From Rothia mucilaginosa (lineage in GTDB: Bacteria > Actinomycetota > Actinomycetes > Actinomycetales > Micrococcaceae): DNA of 64,000 bases. Location of the stretch: contig NZ_AP014938.1 of the NCBI RefSeq assembly GCF_001548235.1, positions 1,240,001 through 1,304,000 on the forward strand, in the 5' to 3' direction. How positions within the stretch are numbered: position 1 is the first letter of the stretch; each line of letters opens with the position of its first letter. The notes under the pieces are model-generated. The model ran no database searches. It was not told the origin of the DNA and was given only the letters and a program-made list of their open reading frames with translations. Of the stretch, positions 37,752 to 45,735 are shown one piece after another. The translations under genes were made by a program, and so were the position numbers.

Positions 37752-39161
37752 ATGACCACCCCCGCTCAGTTGCACTTTGACATGGTCGTCATCGGCTTCG
37801 GCAAGGGCGGCAAGACCCTCGCCGGTGCATACGCCAAGACCGGCAAGAACGTTGCCCTCATCGAACAGTCCACCGGCATGTACGGCGGCACCTGCATCAA
37901 CATCGGTTGCGTGCCCACCAAGGCGCTGGTTCACCGCGCCGACGAGTTCCGCGCCAGCGGCGAGCGCACCCTAGAAGAGGCAAACGCCGCCTACGAATCC
38001 GCCGTGGTTTTCCGTGACAAGCTGACCGGCATGATGCGCGCCAAGAACCGCGAGATCCTGCTGTCCAACGAGACCGCTAAGCTCATTGACGGTCACGCAC
38101 GTTTCATCTCCGACACCGAGGTTGAGGTCACCGCGGGCGAGGACACCCTGCGCGTTACCGCCGACTACTTCATTGTCAATACCGGTGCCGTGTCGGTTAT
38201 CCCGCCGATTGAGGGTATCCGCGAATCTGAGCGTGTGCTCACCTCCACCGAGCTGCAGAAGCTCACCCCGCGCCCCAAGCGTCTGGGCATTATCGGTGGC
38301 GGCCCCATCGGTGTTGAGTTTGCCGGTATTTTCTCCTCCTACGGTACCGAGGTGACCATTCTGGATGGTGCACCCGCCCTCTTCGGCCGCTACGACGAGG
38401 ACGTTGCCCAGGTTGCCCGCGAGATTATCGCAGATCAGGATATTGCCGCTCATACCGGCGTGCGCGTGCAGTCCTTCAAGGACGGCGCTGACTCGGTGAC
38501 CGTGACCTACCTCGACTCCGAGGGCGCTACCCGGGAGCTGGAGGTGGACTACGTGATGGTTGCGACCGGCCGCAAGCCCGCCACCGAGGGTCTGGGTCTG
38601 GAGAATACCAGCATCGAAACCAACGACCGCGGCGCAATTGTCGTGGATGAGCACCTGCGTAGCACCGTGCCGAACATTTTCGCACTCGGTGACGTGAACG
38701 GCGGCCCGCAGTTCACCTACATCTCCATGGATGACTACCGCGTGGTGCTTTCCCAGCTGGTCGGTGACGGTTCCCGCTCCACCAAGGACCGCAAGGCAGT
38801 GGCTTCGACCATTTACATGAACCCGCCGCTGTCTTCGGTGGGTCTGACTGAGCGTGAGGCAATCGAGGCTGGCCACAAGGTGAAGGTCGCTTCGAAGCCT
38901 GTTGCCGCGGTTGCCGCGATGCCGCGTGCGAAGACCCAGGAGAACCCGCGCGGCATCATGAAGTTCGTGATTGACGCGCAGACCGACCAGATTCTGGGCG
39001 CCCAGCTGCTGGTAATCGAGTCCATGGAGGTTATTAACCTGGTGGCTCTGGCGATGCGCCACGGCATTACTGCTTCGCAGCTGCGCGATGAGATTTACAC
39101 TCACCCCTCAATCACTGAGGGCCTGAATGAGGTTCTTGCCGTCGCGGCGCCCGTGAACTAG
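37752..39161 (+). CDS. rclA: RclA-like FAD pyridine nucleotide-disulfide oxidoreductase
   Basis: The 469-residue enzyme has the FAD motif GFGKGGKTLAGAYAKTGK (15-32), the redox motif YGGTCINIGCVPTKALVH (Cys48, Cys53), a second NAD(P)H-binding motif GIIGGGPIGVEFAG and the C-terminal dimerisation domain with THPSITEGLNE. The pattern GFGKxGKTLA with ALIEQS and MYGGTCINIGC is that of E. coli RclA, a copper(II) reductase used against hypochlorous acid, not dihydrolipoamide dehydrogenase. It lies between the MFS exporter and the siderophore genes. A role in surviving host oxidants and metal stress is inferred. Confidence 0.85.
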   Translation: MTTPAQLHFDMVVIGFGKGGKTLAGAYAKTGKNVALIEQSTGMYGGTCINIGCVPTKALVHRADEFRASGERTLEEANAAYESAVVFRDKLTGMMRAKNREILLSNETAKLIDGHARFISDTEVEVTAGEDTLRVTADYFIVNTGAVSVIPPIEGIRESERVLTSTELQKLTPRPKRLGIIGGGPIGVEFAGIFSSYGTEVTILDGAPALFGRYDEDVAQVAREIIADQDIAAHTGVRVQSFKDGADSVTVTYLDSEGATRELEVDYVMVATGRKPATEGLGLENTSIETNDRGAIVVDEHLRSTVPNIFALGDVNGGPQFTYISMDDYRVVLSQLVGDGSRSTKDRKAVASTIYMNPPLSSVGLTEREAIEAGHKVKVASKPVAAVAAMPRAKTQENPRGIMKFVIDAQTDQILGAQLLVIESMEVINLVALAMRHGITASQLRDEIYTHPSITEGLNEVLAVAAPVN

Positions 39162-39217
39162 TTGAACTAGAATCGCGGCTGAATTCGCGGTTCGTATAGC
39201 GTTTCTGCTTGTCCGAG

Positions 39218-39279
39218 TGCTTCCCTGCCCGTTCCGCCCGTTGTGCTGTCAACGGGGGTGCGGGTGGGGAAGCATTTTT
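39218..39279 (+). terminator. Terminator after the rclA gene
   Basis: TGCTTCCCTGCCCG pairs imperfectly with GCGGGTGGGGAAGCA, followed by TTTTT. Confidence 0.75.
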
Positions 39280-39300
39280 GTTAAAGTTCAGATATACCTT

Positions 39301-39319
39301 GTTGCTAAGCATGCCCTAA
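39301..39319 (+). promoter_or_regulatory. Candidate IdeR/DtxR box upstream of the DHB operon
   Basis: GTTGCTAAGCATGCCCTAA matches the right half of the IdeR consensus fully (CCTAA) and parts of the left half (10 of 14 specified positions by hand). A TTGTTG at 39299 may act as -35. It lies about 150 bases before the first gene. The dtxR gene is elsewhere in this window. Confidence 0.35.
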
Positions 39320-39467
39320 GATGGTTATGAGATAAGCGCAAGCTCACTGATTGGGTGGTCAGCGCGAGAGGGCTCGGAGGAGACACCCACTCGCTGCTAC
39401 ACCCACCACAGCGCACCGCCTGCGCCGCGCATACAACCGAAAACCAAAGGCACGAACCGGGAGAATC

Positions 39468-40169
39468 ATGGCACTGCCCAAAATTAAGCCCTACACCTAC
39501 GTCGACCGTGAACACAGCAACCGAGTGAGCTGGCCCGTGGACCCCTCCCGCGCTGTACTGCTCGTGCACGACATGCAGGTACACTTCGTCCAAGCTTTCG
39601 AAGGGGCCAACCTGGGTGAGGGTAACGACAACCCGGACGCCCAGATTAACATCGCCATTCGGAACCTGCGCCGCCTCATTGACGCCGCCCACGCCGCCGG
39701 AATCCCGGTCTACTACACCGCGCAGCCGCCGCGCCAGAACCCCGAAGACCGCCGCCTGCTCATCGACTTCTGGGGCGACGGCCTGCAGAACGACGAGTCC
39801 GCCCGCGTGCTTGACGAACTGGCACCCACCGACCGCGACACCGTGCTGACCAAGTGGCGCTACTCCGCGTTCGTACGCAGCCCCTTCGAGGACCTGCTCA
39901 AGGAGTCCGGTCGCGACCAGCTCATTATCGGCGGCGTGTACGCGCACATTGGCTGCCTGACCACCGCCCTGGAGGCGTTCATGCGTGACATTCAGCCGTT
40001 TATGGTTGCGGATGCGCTCGCCGACTTCTCGGAGGAGGAGCACCGCATAGCGTGCGAGTACGCTTCGGGTCGTTGCGCCCGCGTGCTGAACACCGCCGAT
40101 GCACTCGCCGACCTGCATGCTGCAGAAGGTGCTGAGAAGGCTGAGACTGCTGAGGAGGCGCGCGCATGA
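39468..40169 (+). CDS. dhbB: Isochorismatase (2,3-dihydro-2,3-dihydroxybenzoate synthase)
   Basis: The 233-residue protein hydrolyses isochorismate to 2,3-dihydro-2,3-dihydroxybenzoate plus pyruvate. Catalytic residues fit Asp35 (LLVHDMQ), Lys129 (TKWRYSAF) and Cys163 (GVYAHIGC). The ATG at 39468 follows a CGGGAGA ribosome site. It is about 50 residues shorter than E. coli EntB: the C-terminal aryl-carrier domain is missing and the chain ends in an Ala/Glu-rich tail. The stop overlaps the next start by four bases (ATGA). It is the first gene of a DHB operon. Confidence 0.92.
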   Translation: MALPKIKPYTYVDREHSNRVSWPVDPSRAVLLVHDMQVHFVQAFEGANLGEGNDNPDAQINIAIRNLRRLIDAAHAAGIPVYYTAQPPRQNPEDRRLLIDFWGDGLQNDESARVLDELAPTDRDTVLTKWRYSAFVRSPFEDLLKESGRDQLIIGGVYAHIGCLTTALEAFMRDIQPFMVADALADFSEEEHRIACEYASGRCARVLNTADALADLHAAEGAEKAETAEEARA

Positions 40170-40933
40170 GCTGGGTCATTGTGACCGGCGCGAACGGCGG
40201 TATTGGTGAGGCAACCGTCCACCAGCTCATTAAGAACGGTTATTCGGTGTTTGCGGCTGACCTTGCAGAGCAGCCCATTGCCTCCTTCGGTACCTACGGA
40301 GACGCAATCTTCCGCTACCGCGCTGTAGACGTTACGAGTGAAGAGTCCGTCATCGCCCTCGCCAACGATGTAGCGGCACTCGACGAACCCATCACCGGCG
40401 CGGTGCTCGCCGCGGGCATCGCCCACAGCCAGCCGCTACTGGAAACCAGTTTCGCCACATGGAAGCGTCTGCACGCGGTCAACTCCGACGGCGTGTTCCT
40501 GTGCCTGCGCGAATTCGCGCGCATCATGATTGACCAGCAGGAAACCGACCCGACTAACAGCCGCTCCCTGGTGACGGTCGCCTCCAACGCGGCGCGTGTG
40601 CCCCGCGCGGAGTTTGGTGCCTACGGTGCATCGAAGGCGTCGGCGGCGCGCGTGAGTTCCAGTTTCGGTCTGCAGCTTGCCGCGCACGGTATTCGCGTGA
40701 ACTCGGTCTGCCCCGGCACCACCCGAACCCCCATGGTTACTGACGCCTGGGAGGGTGAGGACCGCTCCGCCCTGCCGGTTGCCGGTAACCCGCAAACGTT
40801 CCGTCTGGGCATTCCGCTGCGCCGTATTGCCGACCCGGCGGATATTGCGGCGGTCAACGCTTTCCTCATTTCTGAGGCGGCACGCCACATCACCATGCAG
40901 GAGATTGTCGCCGACGGCGGCGCGACCCTCTAA
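40166..40933 (+). CDS. dhbA: 2,3-dihydro-2,3-dihydroxybenzoate dehydrogenase
   Basis: The 255-residue short-chain dehydrogenase oxidises the isochorismatase product to 2,3-dihydroxybenzoate with NAD. It has the glycine motif TGANGGIGEA (7-16), Ser140, and the YGASK motif (Tyr153, Lys157). Context with isochorismatase and isochorismate synthase identifies the substrate; as a lone SDR it could not be assigned. The start overlaps the end of dhbB by four bases. Confidence 0.9.
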   Translation: MSWVIVTGANGGIGEATVHQLIKNGYSVFAADLAEQPIASFGTYGDAIFRYRAVDVTSEESVIALANDVAALDEPITGAVLAAGIAHSQPLLETSFATWKRLHAVNSDGVFLCLREFARIMIDQQETDPTNSRSLVTVASNAARVPRAEFGAYGASKASAARVSSSFGLQLAAHGIRVNSVCPGTTRTPMVTDAWEGEDRSALPVAGNPQTFRLGIPLRRIADPADIAAVNAFLISEAARHITMQEIVADGGATL

Positions 40934-40996
40934 CGGCACCCCGCGTCCGGCGTTTAGATGCCCGGCGCGAACCCACACACCACTGATAGAAGTACG

Positions 40997-42100
40997 ATGA
41001 CGAACCTTCCTGACTTTATCTTTTCCACCGGCACCCGCGTTCTGCGCGCATCCGGTGCGATGACCCCTGTCACCTTCGATAATGCCCTGGACGAGGCAAA
41101 ACGCACCGGTAGCGCCGTCGTGGGTCTGATTCCTTTTGACCCTGATATGCCCGCTTACCTCTTCGTGCCCGAACGCCTGGAGGAGCAGCAGGTGCCGGTC
41201 CCCGAGCACACAGTGAAGCTGGCCGAACCGGTGTCGGTGACCGGCCGCCAGAACGACCGGTTCCGTGCCGCCGTGGCGACCGCCGTGGAGCGTATGAAGG
41301 CGGGCGAGCTGAGCAAAATTGTGCTCTCGCGCGTGCTCACCGCCCGCTACGCCCCCGGCGCACTGGACCTGGAGGCGCTGTACAACAACCTGCGCGCCCA
41401 GCAGCGTTCCGCATTCAACTTTGCGGTGCGCCTGCCCGACGGCGAGCGCGGCATGAACGGAAGCTACCTGATGGGTGCCTCCCCGGAGCTGGTGTTCCGC
41501 ACCGAGGGCCGCGCCTTCAAGACCCACCCGCTTGCCGGTAGCGCCCCGCGCATTGCCGAGCCCGGTAGCGCCGAGGACGAGGCGATTCGTGACCGCCTGT
41601 TCGCCTCGCCGAAGGACCGCCACGAGCACGCCTACGTCATCAACGACATTGCCGAGCGCCTGGCACCCATTGCCGAGGAGCTGAACGTACCGCAGGTGCC
41701 CTCGCTGCTGCAGACCCCGCAGCTTTGGCACCTGGCGACCCCCATCGACGGCGTACTGAAGGAGGGGCTGACCTGCTTGGACGGTGCCCGCGCGATCCAC
41801 CCGACTCCCGCGATTTGCGGTGCCCCCACTGAGAAGGCGATGGAGCTGATTCGCCAGCTGGAGTCTTTCGAGCGCCGCTACTTTGGCGGCCTGGTCGGCT
41901 ACATGGACGCCGAGGGTAACGGCGAGTGGGCGCTGGTGCTGCGTTGCGCCCAGGTCAGCCCGGACGAGGCGGTGCTGTACGCGGGTGCGGGTATTGTGGC
42001 TGAGTCCGACCCGGAGCTGGAGCACACGGAAACCGGCACGAAGCTCGGTAGCTTTGGCCGCGCTCTGGGCGTGGAGACCCTGGGCGAAGATACTCCTTAG
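40997..42100 (+). CDS. dhbC: Isochorismate synthase
   Basis: The ATG at 40997 gives 367 residues. It converts chorismate to isochorismate. Motifs of the chorismate-binding fold are present: KIVLSRVLTAR, HPTPAICGAPTEKA and the FGGLVGYMDAEGNGEWALV stretch. EntC/DhbC is preferred over MenF because of the two DHB genes directly upstream (63-base gap). A bidirectional terminator follows, facing the phosphopantetheinyl transferase gene. Confidence 0.9.
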   Translation: MTNLPDFIFSTGTRVLRASGAMTPVTFDNALDEAKRTGSAVVGLIPFDPDMPAYLFVPERLEEQQVPVPEHTVKLAEPVSVTGRQNDRFRAAVATAVERMKAGELSKIVLSRVLTARYAPGALDLEALYNNLRAQQRSAFNFAVRLPDGERGMNGSYLMGASPELVFRTEGRAFKTHPLAGSAPRIAEPGSAEDEAIRDRLFASPKDRHEHAYVINDIAERLAPIAEELNVPQVPSLLQTPQLWHLATPIDGVLKEGLTCLDGARAIHPTPAICGAPTEKAMELIRQLESFERRYFGGLVGYMDAEGNGEWALVLRCAQVSPDEAVLYAGAGIVAESDPELEHTETGTKLGSFGRALGVETLGEDTP

Positions 42101-42160
42101 GTTCTGCCTCGAACGCCTTGACAAGGCAGAACGAAACTGCAGAATACAACGACTGAATAA

Positions 42161-42205
42161 AACGACGGGACGTGCTCGCTGGCATGGCGGGCGCGTTCCG
42201 TCGTT
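42161..42205. terminator. Bidirectional terminator between dhbC and the phosphopantetheinyl transferase gene
   Basis: AACGACGGGACGTGCTCGC pairs imperfectly with GCGGGCGCGTTCCGTCGTT. It sits between converging genes. Confidence 0.7.
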
Positions 42206-42233
42206 GTATGAGTTGTTAGGGGATTGAGCGCGG

Positions 42234-43247
42234 CTAATCGGTGAGCAGGCGCTTGAGCTCCAGGGGAGTAGCCACCGGCAGAAGCTGAGCCTCAACCTGC
42301 ACGGGCTCACCCTCGGCAGGGTTCTCCACTGCCAGGGTGATGAGCATCTTCTGCGCGTGCTCGGGGTTCTCCGCGTCGGGGAGCGCCACGGGTACCCACT
42401 GCAAGCTAAAGCTCCGCTCGATAGCCTCGCCGCCGCCCTGAGGTGTGGGCGCGCTAAAGGTCGCTTGGGCGGTCAAGCTGTCCTGAGTCAGTACGCGCAG
42501 GGCGGTCGGCTCGGGAGTGTTACTGCCCAGAAGGTCCCCCGGGACCTCCTCGTTCATGGCAAGTTTGAGCGCATCCAACAGATCATCGGTGAGCTGCACC
42601 CGAACCAGGGAGGGCACCACGCTCAGGCCGTGGCCGGTCGCCTTGAGCACCGCCTCCTTAGCGGTCCACAGCGCCACAGAGAACAGGTGCAGTACGGGCG
42701 CGGGGCGCTCCTGCGCCACTCGTTCATATAACGAGCGTTCTTCATTGGAGAGTGCCAGACGCGCAAAACCGGAGAACAGACGCGCATCCAGGGTCTCAAC
42801 ATCCACGCCGAGCACCGCCGAGGAATTACGACTAAACGCACCCACGACCAGCGGATTCACCTGCGACATATTGAAATTCACGCCCGCAATACGCGGCTTA
42901 CCGTGCTTCTTGCCGCTGGTGCACAGGGTGCAGGAACGATCCACCTCAATCTCAGAAGCGGCGCTCGACGGCACATCCAGACGAGCCGCCGCCATGGCAC
43001 GCATGAGTGCCTGAGTGCTCAGGTAGCTGACCGCCGCCGTGGAGGTCGGCAACTGCGCCGCATGCTGCTGCTCGGCAAGACCCAGGTAGCTCAACCAGCT
43101 AAAACGCAGAGAACCGTACATCGTGCGGGTGGGAAGAGCGAAAATCTGCACGCGCTCGCTCGGACGGGCGGTAGGGTGCTCCGGGCGCTGTGCGCTGGGT
43201 GTTTCGGGGGCAGAATAGCTCATAGGTTTAGTGTACCCGCCCGGCAT
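42234..43247 (-). CDS. Sfp-type 4'-phosphopantetheinyl transferase
   Basis: The 337-residue protein contains the Sfp signature: GVDVETLDAR (about 149-158; Mg-binding Asp-Val-Glu) and WTAKEAVLKATGHGL (about 197-211). It transfers phosphopantetheine from CoA to carrier proteins. It is larger than typical Sfp (about 230) because of an N-terminal 60-residue head and a C-terminal stretch after the transferase motif. Start is ambiguous (43247 or 43223, MSYSAPETP); neither has a clear ribosome site. Location beside the DHB genes suggests it activates the siderophore synthetase, whose genes are not in the window. Confidence 0.85.
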   Translation of the reverse strand: MPGGYTKPMSYSAPETPSAQRPEHPTARPSERVQIFALPTRTMYGSLRFSWLSYLGLAEQQHAAQLPTSTAAVSYLSTQALMRAMAAARLDVPSSAASEIEVDRSCTLCTSGKKHGKPRIAGVNFNMSQVNPLVVGAFSRNSSAVLGVDVETLDARLFSGFARLALSNEERSLYERVAQERPAPVLHLFSVALWTAKEAVLKATGHGLSVVPSLVRVQLTDDLLDALKLAMNEEVPGDLLGSNTPEPTALRVLTQDSLTAQATFSAPTPQGGGEAIERSFSLQWVPVALPDAENPEHAQKMLITLAVENPAEGEPVQVEAQLLPVATPLELKRLLTD

Positions 43248-43398
43248 TACGGCAATGAGCGCGTCCGAGGCTACTTGAGGTTATCCACAGTGGCGACCGT
43301 GCGCTACGCACCCTCGCCGCCGGTGCGGTAAAGTCATCACAGACATCTTTACGGACAGCCGCCCGCACGATAGAGCGGCGGCACAGAAAGAAGGTACC

Positions 43399-44820
43399 GT
43401 GAACAGCACGCAAGAGATCATTGCCGCCGCAGACGGCTCGGCGCTGGGCAACCCCGGACCGGCGGGCTGGGCATGGTATATCGACGACGACCACTGGGCG
43501 AGCGGCGGCTGGGCGCACGGCACCAACAATATGGGTGAGCTCAAGGCTGTTCTGGACCTGTTCGAGGCGACCGCATCCCGCCCGGAGGCGAAGCTGCGCG
43601 TGTACTGCGATAGTCAGTACGTCATTAACTCGCTGACCAAGTGGATGCCCGGCTGGAAGAAGAAGGGCTGGAAGAAATCCGACGGTAAGCCCGTGCTCAA
43701 CCGCGACCTTCTGGAGGCGCTGGATCAGGCGCTGACCGGCCGCGACTACGAGTTTATTTGGGTGAAGGGCCACGCGGGTCACGAGCTCAACGAGAAGGCA
43801 GATTCCTTGGCGAATGGTGCCGCGCGCGCCTACCAGGAGGGCCGCGAACCCGCGCACGGCCCCGGCTTCGGTGCGGCTGCTGAACCCACTACTGCGGCTG
43901 AGCCTGTGGAGGCTCCGGCTGTTGAAGTGCCGATTGTGAACGCTCCGGTTGCAGAACCTGCCCTCTCTGACGTTGCGCTCTCTGATTCGGCGCCCTCCGA
44001 GTCTTCCGCGGACGCCCACCTGCCCATGCAGGAATTCACCGCAGCCGAGATCGAGAACGCCCAGCGCGGCGTGGAGAGCCTGCGCCTGTCCGGTCTGTTG
44101 CGCCCCGCCTCCGCGGTGAACGCCCCCGACCCGGAGGCGGTCCGCACCCGCAAGGAACAGCTGGCGCTCGCGGCAGAGCGTGCCGCTGAGCGTGACGCAA
44201 AGGCACTGGCACGCCAGCAGGAGGAGACCGCTCAGCAGGCATCGAGTGCCGCGCAGGCGGAAGAAGAGGATGACCTGACCGGTCTGGAAGAGTTCGCAGG
44301 TCTGGACCCGAACGATGTTGACCCGGCGGAACTGCTGGGCGAGACGGAAGCGCACGCAGAAGAGCAGGCGGTAGAGCCCGCCGCGGCGCCCGCACAGACC
44401 GTAGAGCCCGCTCAGGTTGAGGCACCCGTGAAGGACGCACCCGCTTCTGCCCCTGCGGCACCCGCGGCACCCGCTCTGAACCCCGAGGAAGCCGCCGCCG
44501 CAGAACAGCTACTCGAAAGCCGCGGCTCCGTCATGGAGGCACCGCAGCTGGAGTCCATGCTGCACGAGCGTCTGGTGTGGGTGACCGCCACCGGTAAGTC
44601 GGTGTCCCGCTCCTCGGTGCTGCAGTACCGCGAACGCGCCTTCACCCAGCAGGGTGCCCCACTCAAGCAGGGTATGCAGGTGCTGGATTCTTCCAGCGTG
44701 CTGGTTATGGCGGCGGTTGCGACCGCGCGTGGTCGCGTGAGCCGTTCGAGCATTTGGCATTACGATGCTGAGCGCGGCCTGTGGCGTCTGCGTTTCCGCC
44801 AGGAGACCCCTGCTTCCTAA
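43399..44820 (+). CDS. rnhA: Ribonuclease HI fused to a C-terminal SnoaL/DUF4440-like domain
   Basis: The GTG start at 43399 follows AAGAAGG. Residues 1-147 form RNase HI with the four acidic catalytic residues Asp12, Glu47, Asp71 and Asp135, plus the His in the GHAGHE loop. Residues 150-375 are an Ala/Pro/Glu-rich linker. Residues 385-473 look like a compact alpha/beta domain of the NTF2/DUF4440 type (WVTATGKSV to LWRLRFRQETPA). The enzyme cleaves the RNA of RNA-DNA hybrids. Standard bacterial RNase HI is about 150 residues, so three quarters of this protein are extra. The gene is divergent from the transferase gene. Confidence 0.88.
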   Translation: MNSTQEIIAAADGSALGNPGPAGWAWYIDDDHWASGGWAHGTNNMGELKAVLDLFEATASRPEAKLRVYCDSQYVINSLTKWMPGWKKKGWKKSDGKPVLNRDLLEALDQALTGRDYEFIWVKGHAGHELNEKADSLANGAARAYQEGREPAHGPGFGAAAEPTTAAEPVEAPAVEVPIVNAPVAEPALSDVALSDSAPSESSADAHLPMQEFTAAEIENAQRGVESLRLSGLLRPASAVNAPDPEAVRTRKEQLALAAERAAERDAKALARQQEETAQQASSAAQAEEEDDLTGLEEFAGLDPNDVDPAELLGETEAHAEEQAVEPAAAPAQTVEPAQVEAPVKDAPASAPAAPAAPALNPEEAAAAEQLLESRGSVMEAPQLESMLHERLVWVTATGKSVSRSSVLQYRERAFTQQGAPLKQGMQVLDSSSVLVMAAVATARGRVSRSSIWHYDAERGLWRLRFRQETPAS

Positions 44821-44884
44821 AGCTCAGCTCCTAAAGCTCAGCTCCTAAGGAATGGGCTCTTGGGCGCAAAGATTTCCGTGCAAT

Positions 44885-44928
44885 AAAACCCCGCCGCATC
44901 CTCATTCTCGAGGATGCGGCGGGGTTTT
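44885..44928 (+). terminator. Terminator after the RNase HI gene
   Basis: AAAACCCCGCCGCATCCT (44885-44902) and its exact complement (44911-44928) make an 18-bp stem ending in TTTT. Confidence 0.93.
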
Positions 44929-45052
44929 CTCAATAGATGTTCGCCGCCTTCTGGCAAATCTGGCGGGCGGTGTGCCGTGCGTCCGGGACCTTTAAACCAC
45001 CCGGCCTGCTGCCTGGCTGCGGGTGGGGTTTTGGGCTTGCCGCCCTGACCCC

Positions 45053-45343
45053 TTAGCCGACGAACATGGAGGCGTTAGCCTGCTCGGTGTCTGCGTAGTT
45101 CACGCCTGCGCGGGTGAGTGCCTCGTTGATCTGGGTGATGGATGCTTCGACCTGGCGCTGGGTTGCGTGCCACTGGTCCAGTACGCCCTGGAAGTTGGCG
45201 GATGCGGAGCCGGTCCAGGAGCTCTGCAAATCGTGCAGGGATGCGGTCATACCGTTGACGTCTGCGGTGATGGATGCGACGTAGGATCGTGCCTGTGCGC
45301 TCTTGGCTGCGATGACTTCGGAATCGACATTGAACTGTGCCAT
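45053..45343 (-). CDS. WXG100-family (ESAT-6-like) protein
   Basis: The frame is open to 45700, but the ATG at 45343 with an AAAGGAG ribosome site gives the standard 96 residues (MAQFNVDSEV start). Two helices flank the hairpin motif SSWTGSA (W-T-G at about 43-45), and the C-terminus has YADTEQANASMF, which fits the YxxxD/E secretion signal. WXG100 proteins are exported by type VII (ESX) systems. No EccC or other ESX gene is nearby, so it is an orphan substrate or regulator here. Confidence 0.88.
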   Translation of the reverse strand: MAQFNVDSEVIAAKSAQARSYVASITADVNGMTASLHDLQSSWTGSASANFQGVLDQWHATQRQVEASITQINEALTRAGVNYADTEQANASMFVG

Positions 45344-45735
45344 GGTTTTTCTCCTTTGAGATATGTGAGATAGGTGGGGCGGTTGCCCCGTGGTGGCGCT
45401 TGGGGTGTGGATCTCTGGAAGGGTTGAGTTCCTGACCGGAAGCTTGTTATCACTATATCTTTCAAAATGCATCAAATGAGCTAAAAAGTGATTATTAAAT
45501 AAATCTGTGGATAAACCCGCCAGATTCACTCCACATCTCGAAAAAATCGAAAGCCCTCCCGAAAATGACGCCGCCATGACGCGCGCTAGGTTGCTCCCGC
45601 GTTCTTTAGCCGTGCCGCTACTCGCACTCTCCTCACTTGTACCGCCGCGAGCCATAGTCCCGCCTCCGGCGCACAGCAAAATCCCCGAACTGTAGAACAC
45701 TCAAGTTCCACAATCCGGGGGTTTATGCATCAGTG
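45344..45735. other. Intergenic region between the WXG100 gene and the sensor kinase
   Basis: This 392-base stretch holds an AT-rich central part (45450-45510), probably the WXG100 promoter on the minus strand, and the kinase terminator at 45681-45724. Short open frames here lack ribosome sites and conserved motifs. Confidence 0.5.
45681..45724 (-). terminator. Terminator of the two-component operon
   Basis: CCCCG/CGGGG and GTAGAAC/GTTCCAC form an imperfect stem. On the minus strand it leads into TTTTG. It lies 12 bases beyond the kinase stop. Confidence 0.7.

Noticed and set aside
37752..39161. Dihydrolipoamide dehydrogenase (E3) for the bkd complex
   Set aside because: The FGKGGKTLA and MYGGTCINIGC pattern fits RclA rather than Lpd, and it is 30 kb away from bkd.
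45507..45695. 62-codon frame with a signal-peptide-like hydrophobic stretch
   Set aside because: No ribosome site and it lies in the kinase terminator region; Pro-rich end without motif.
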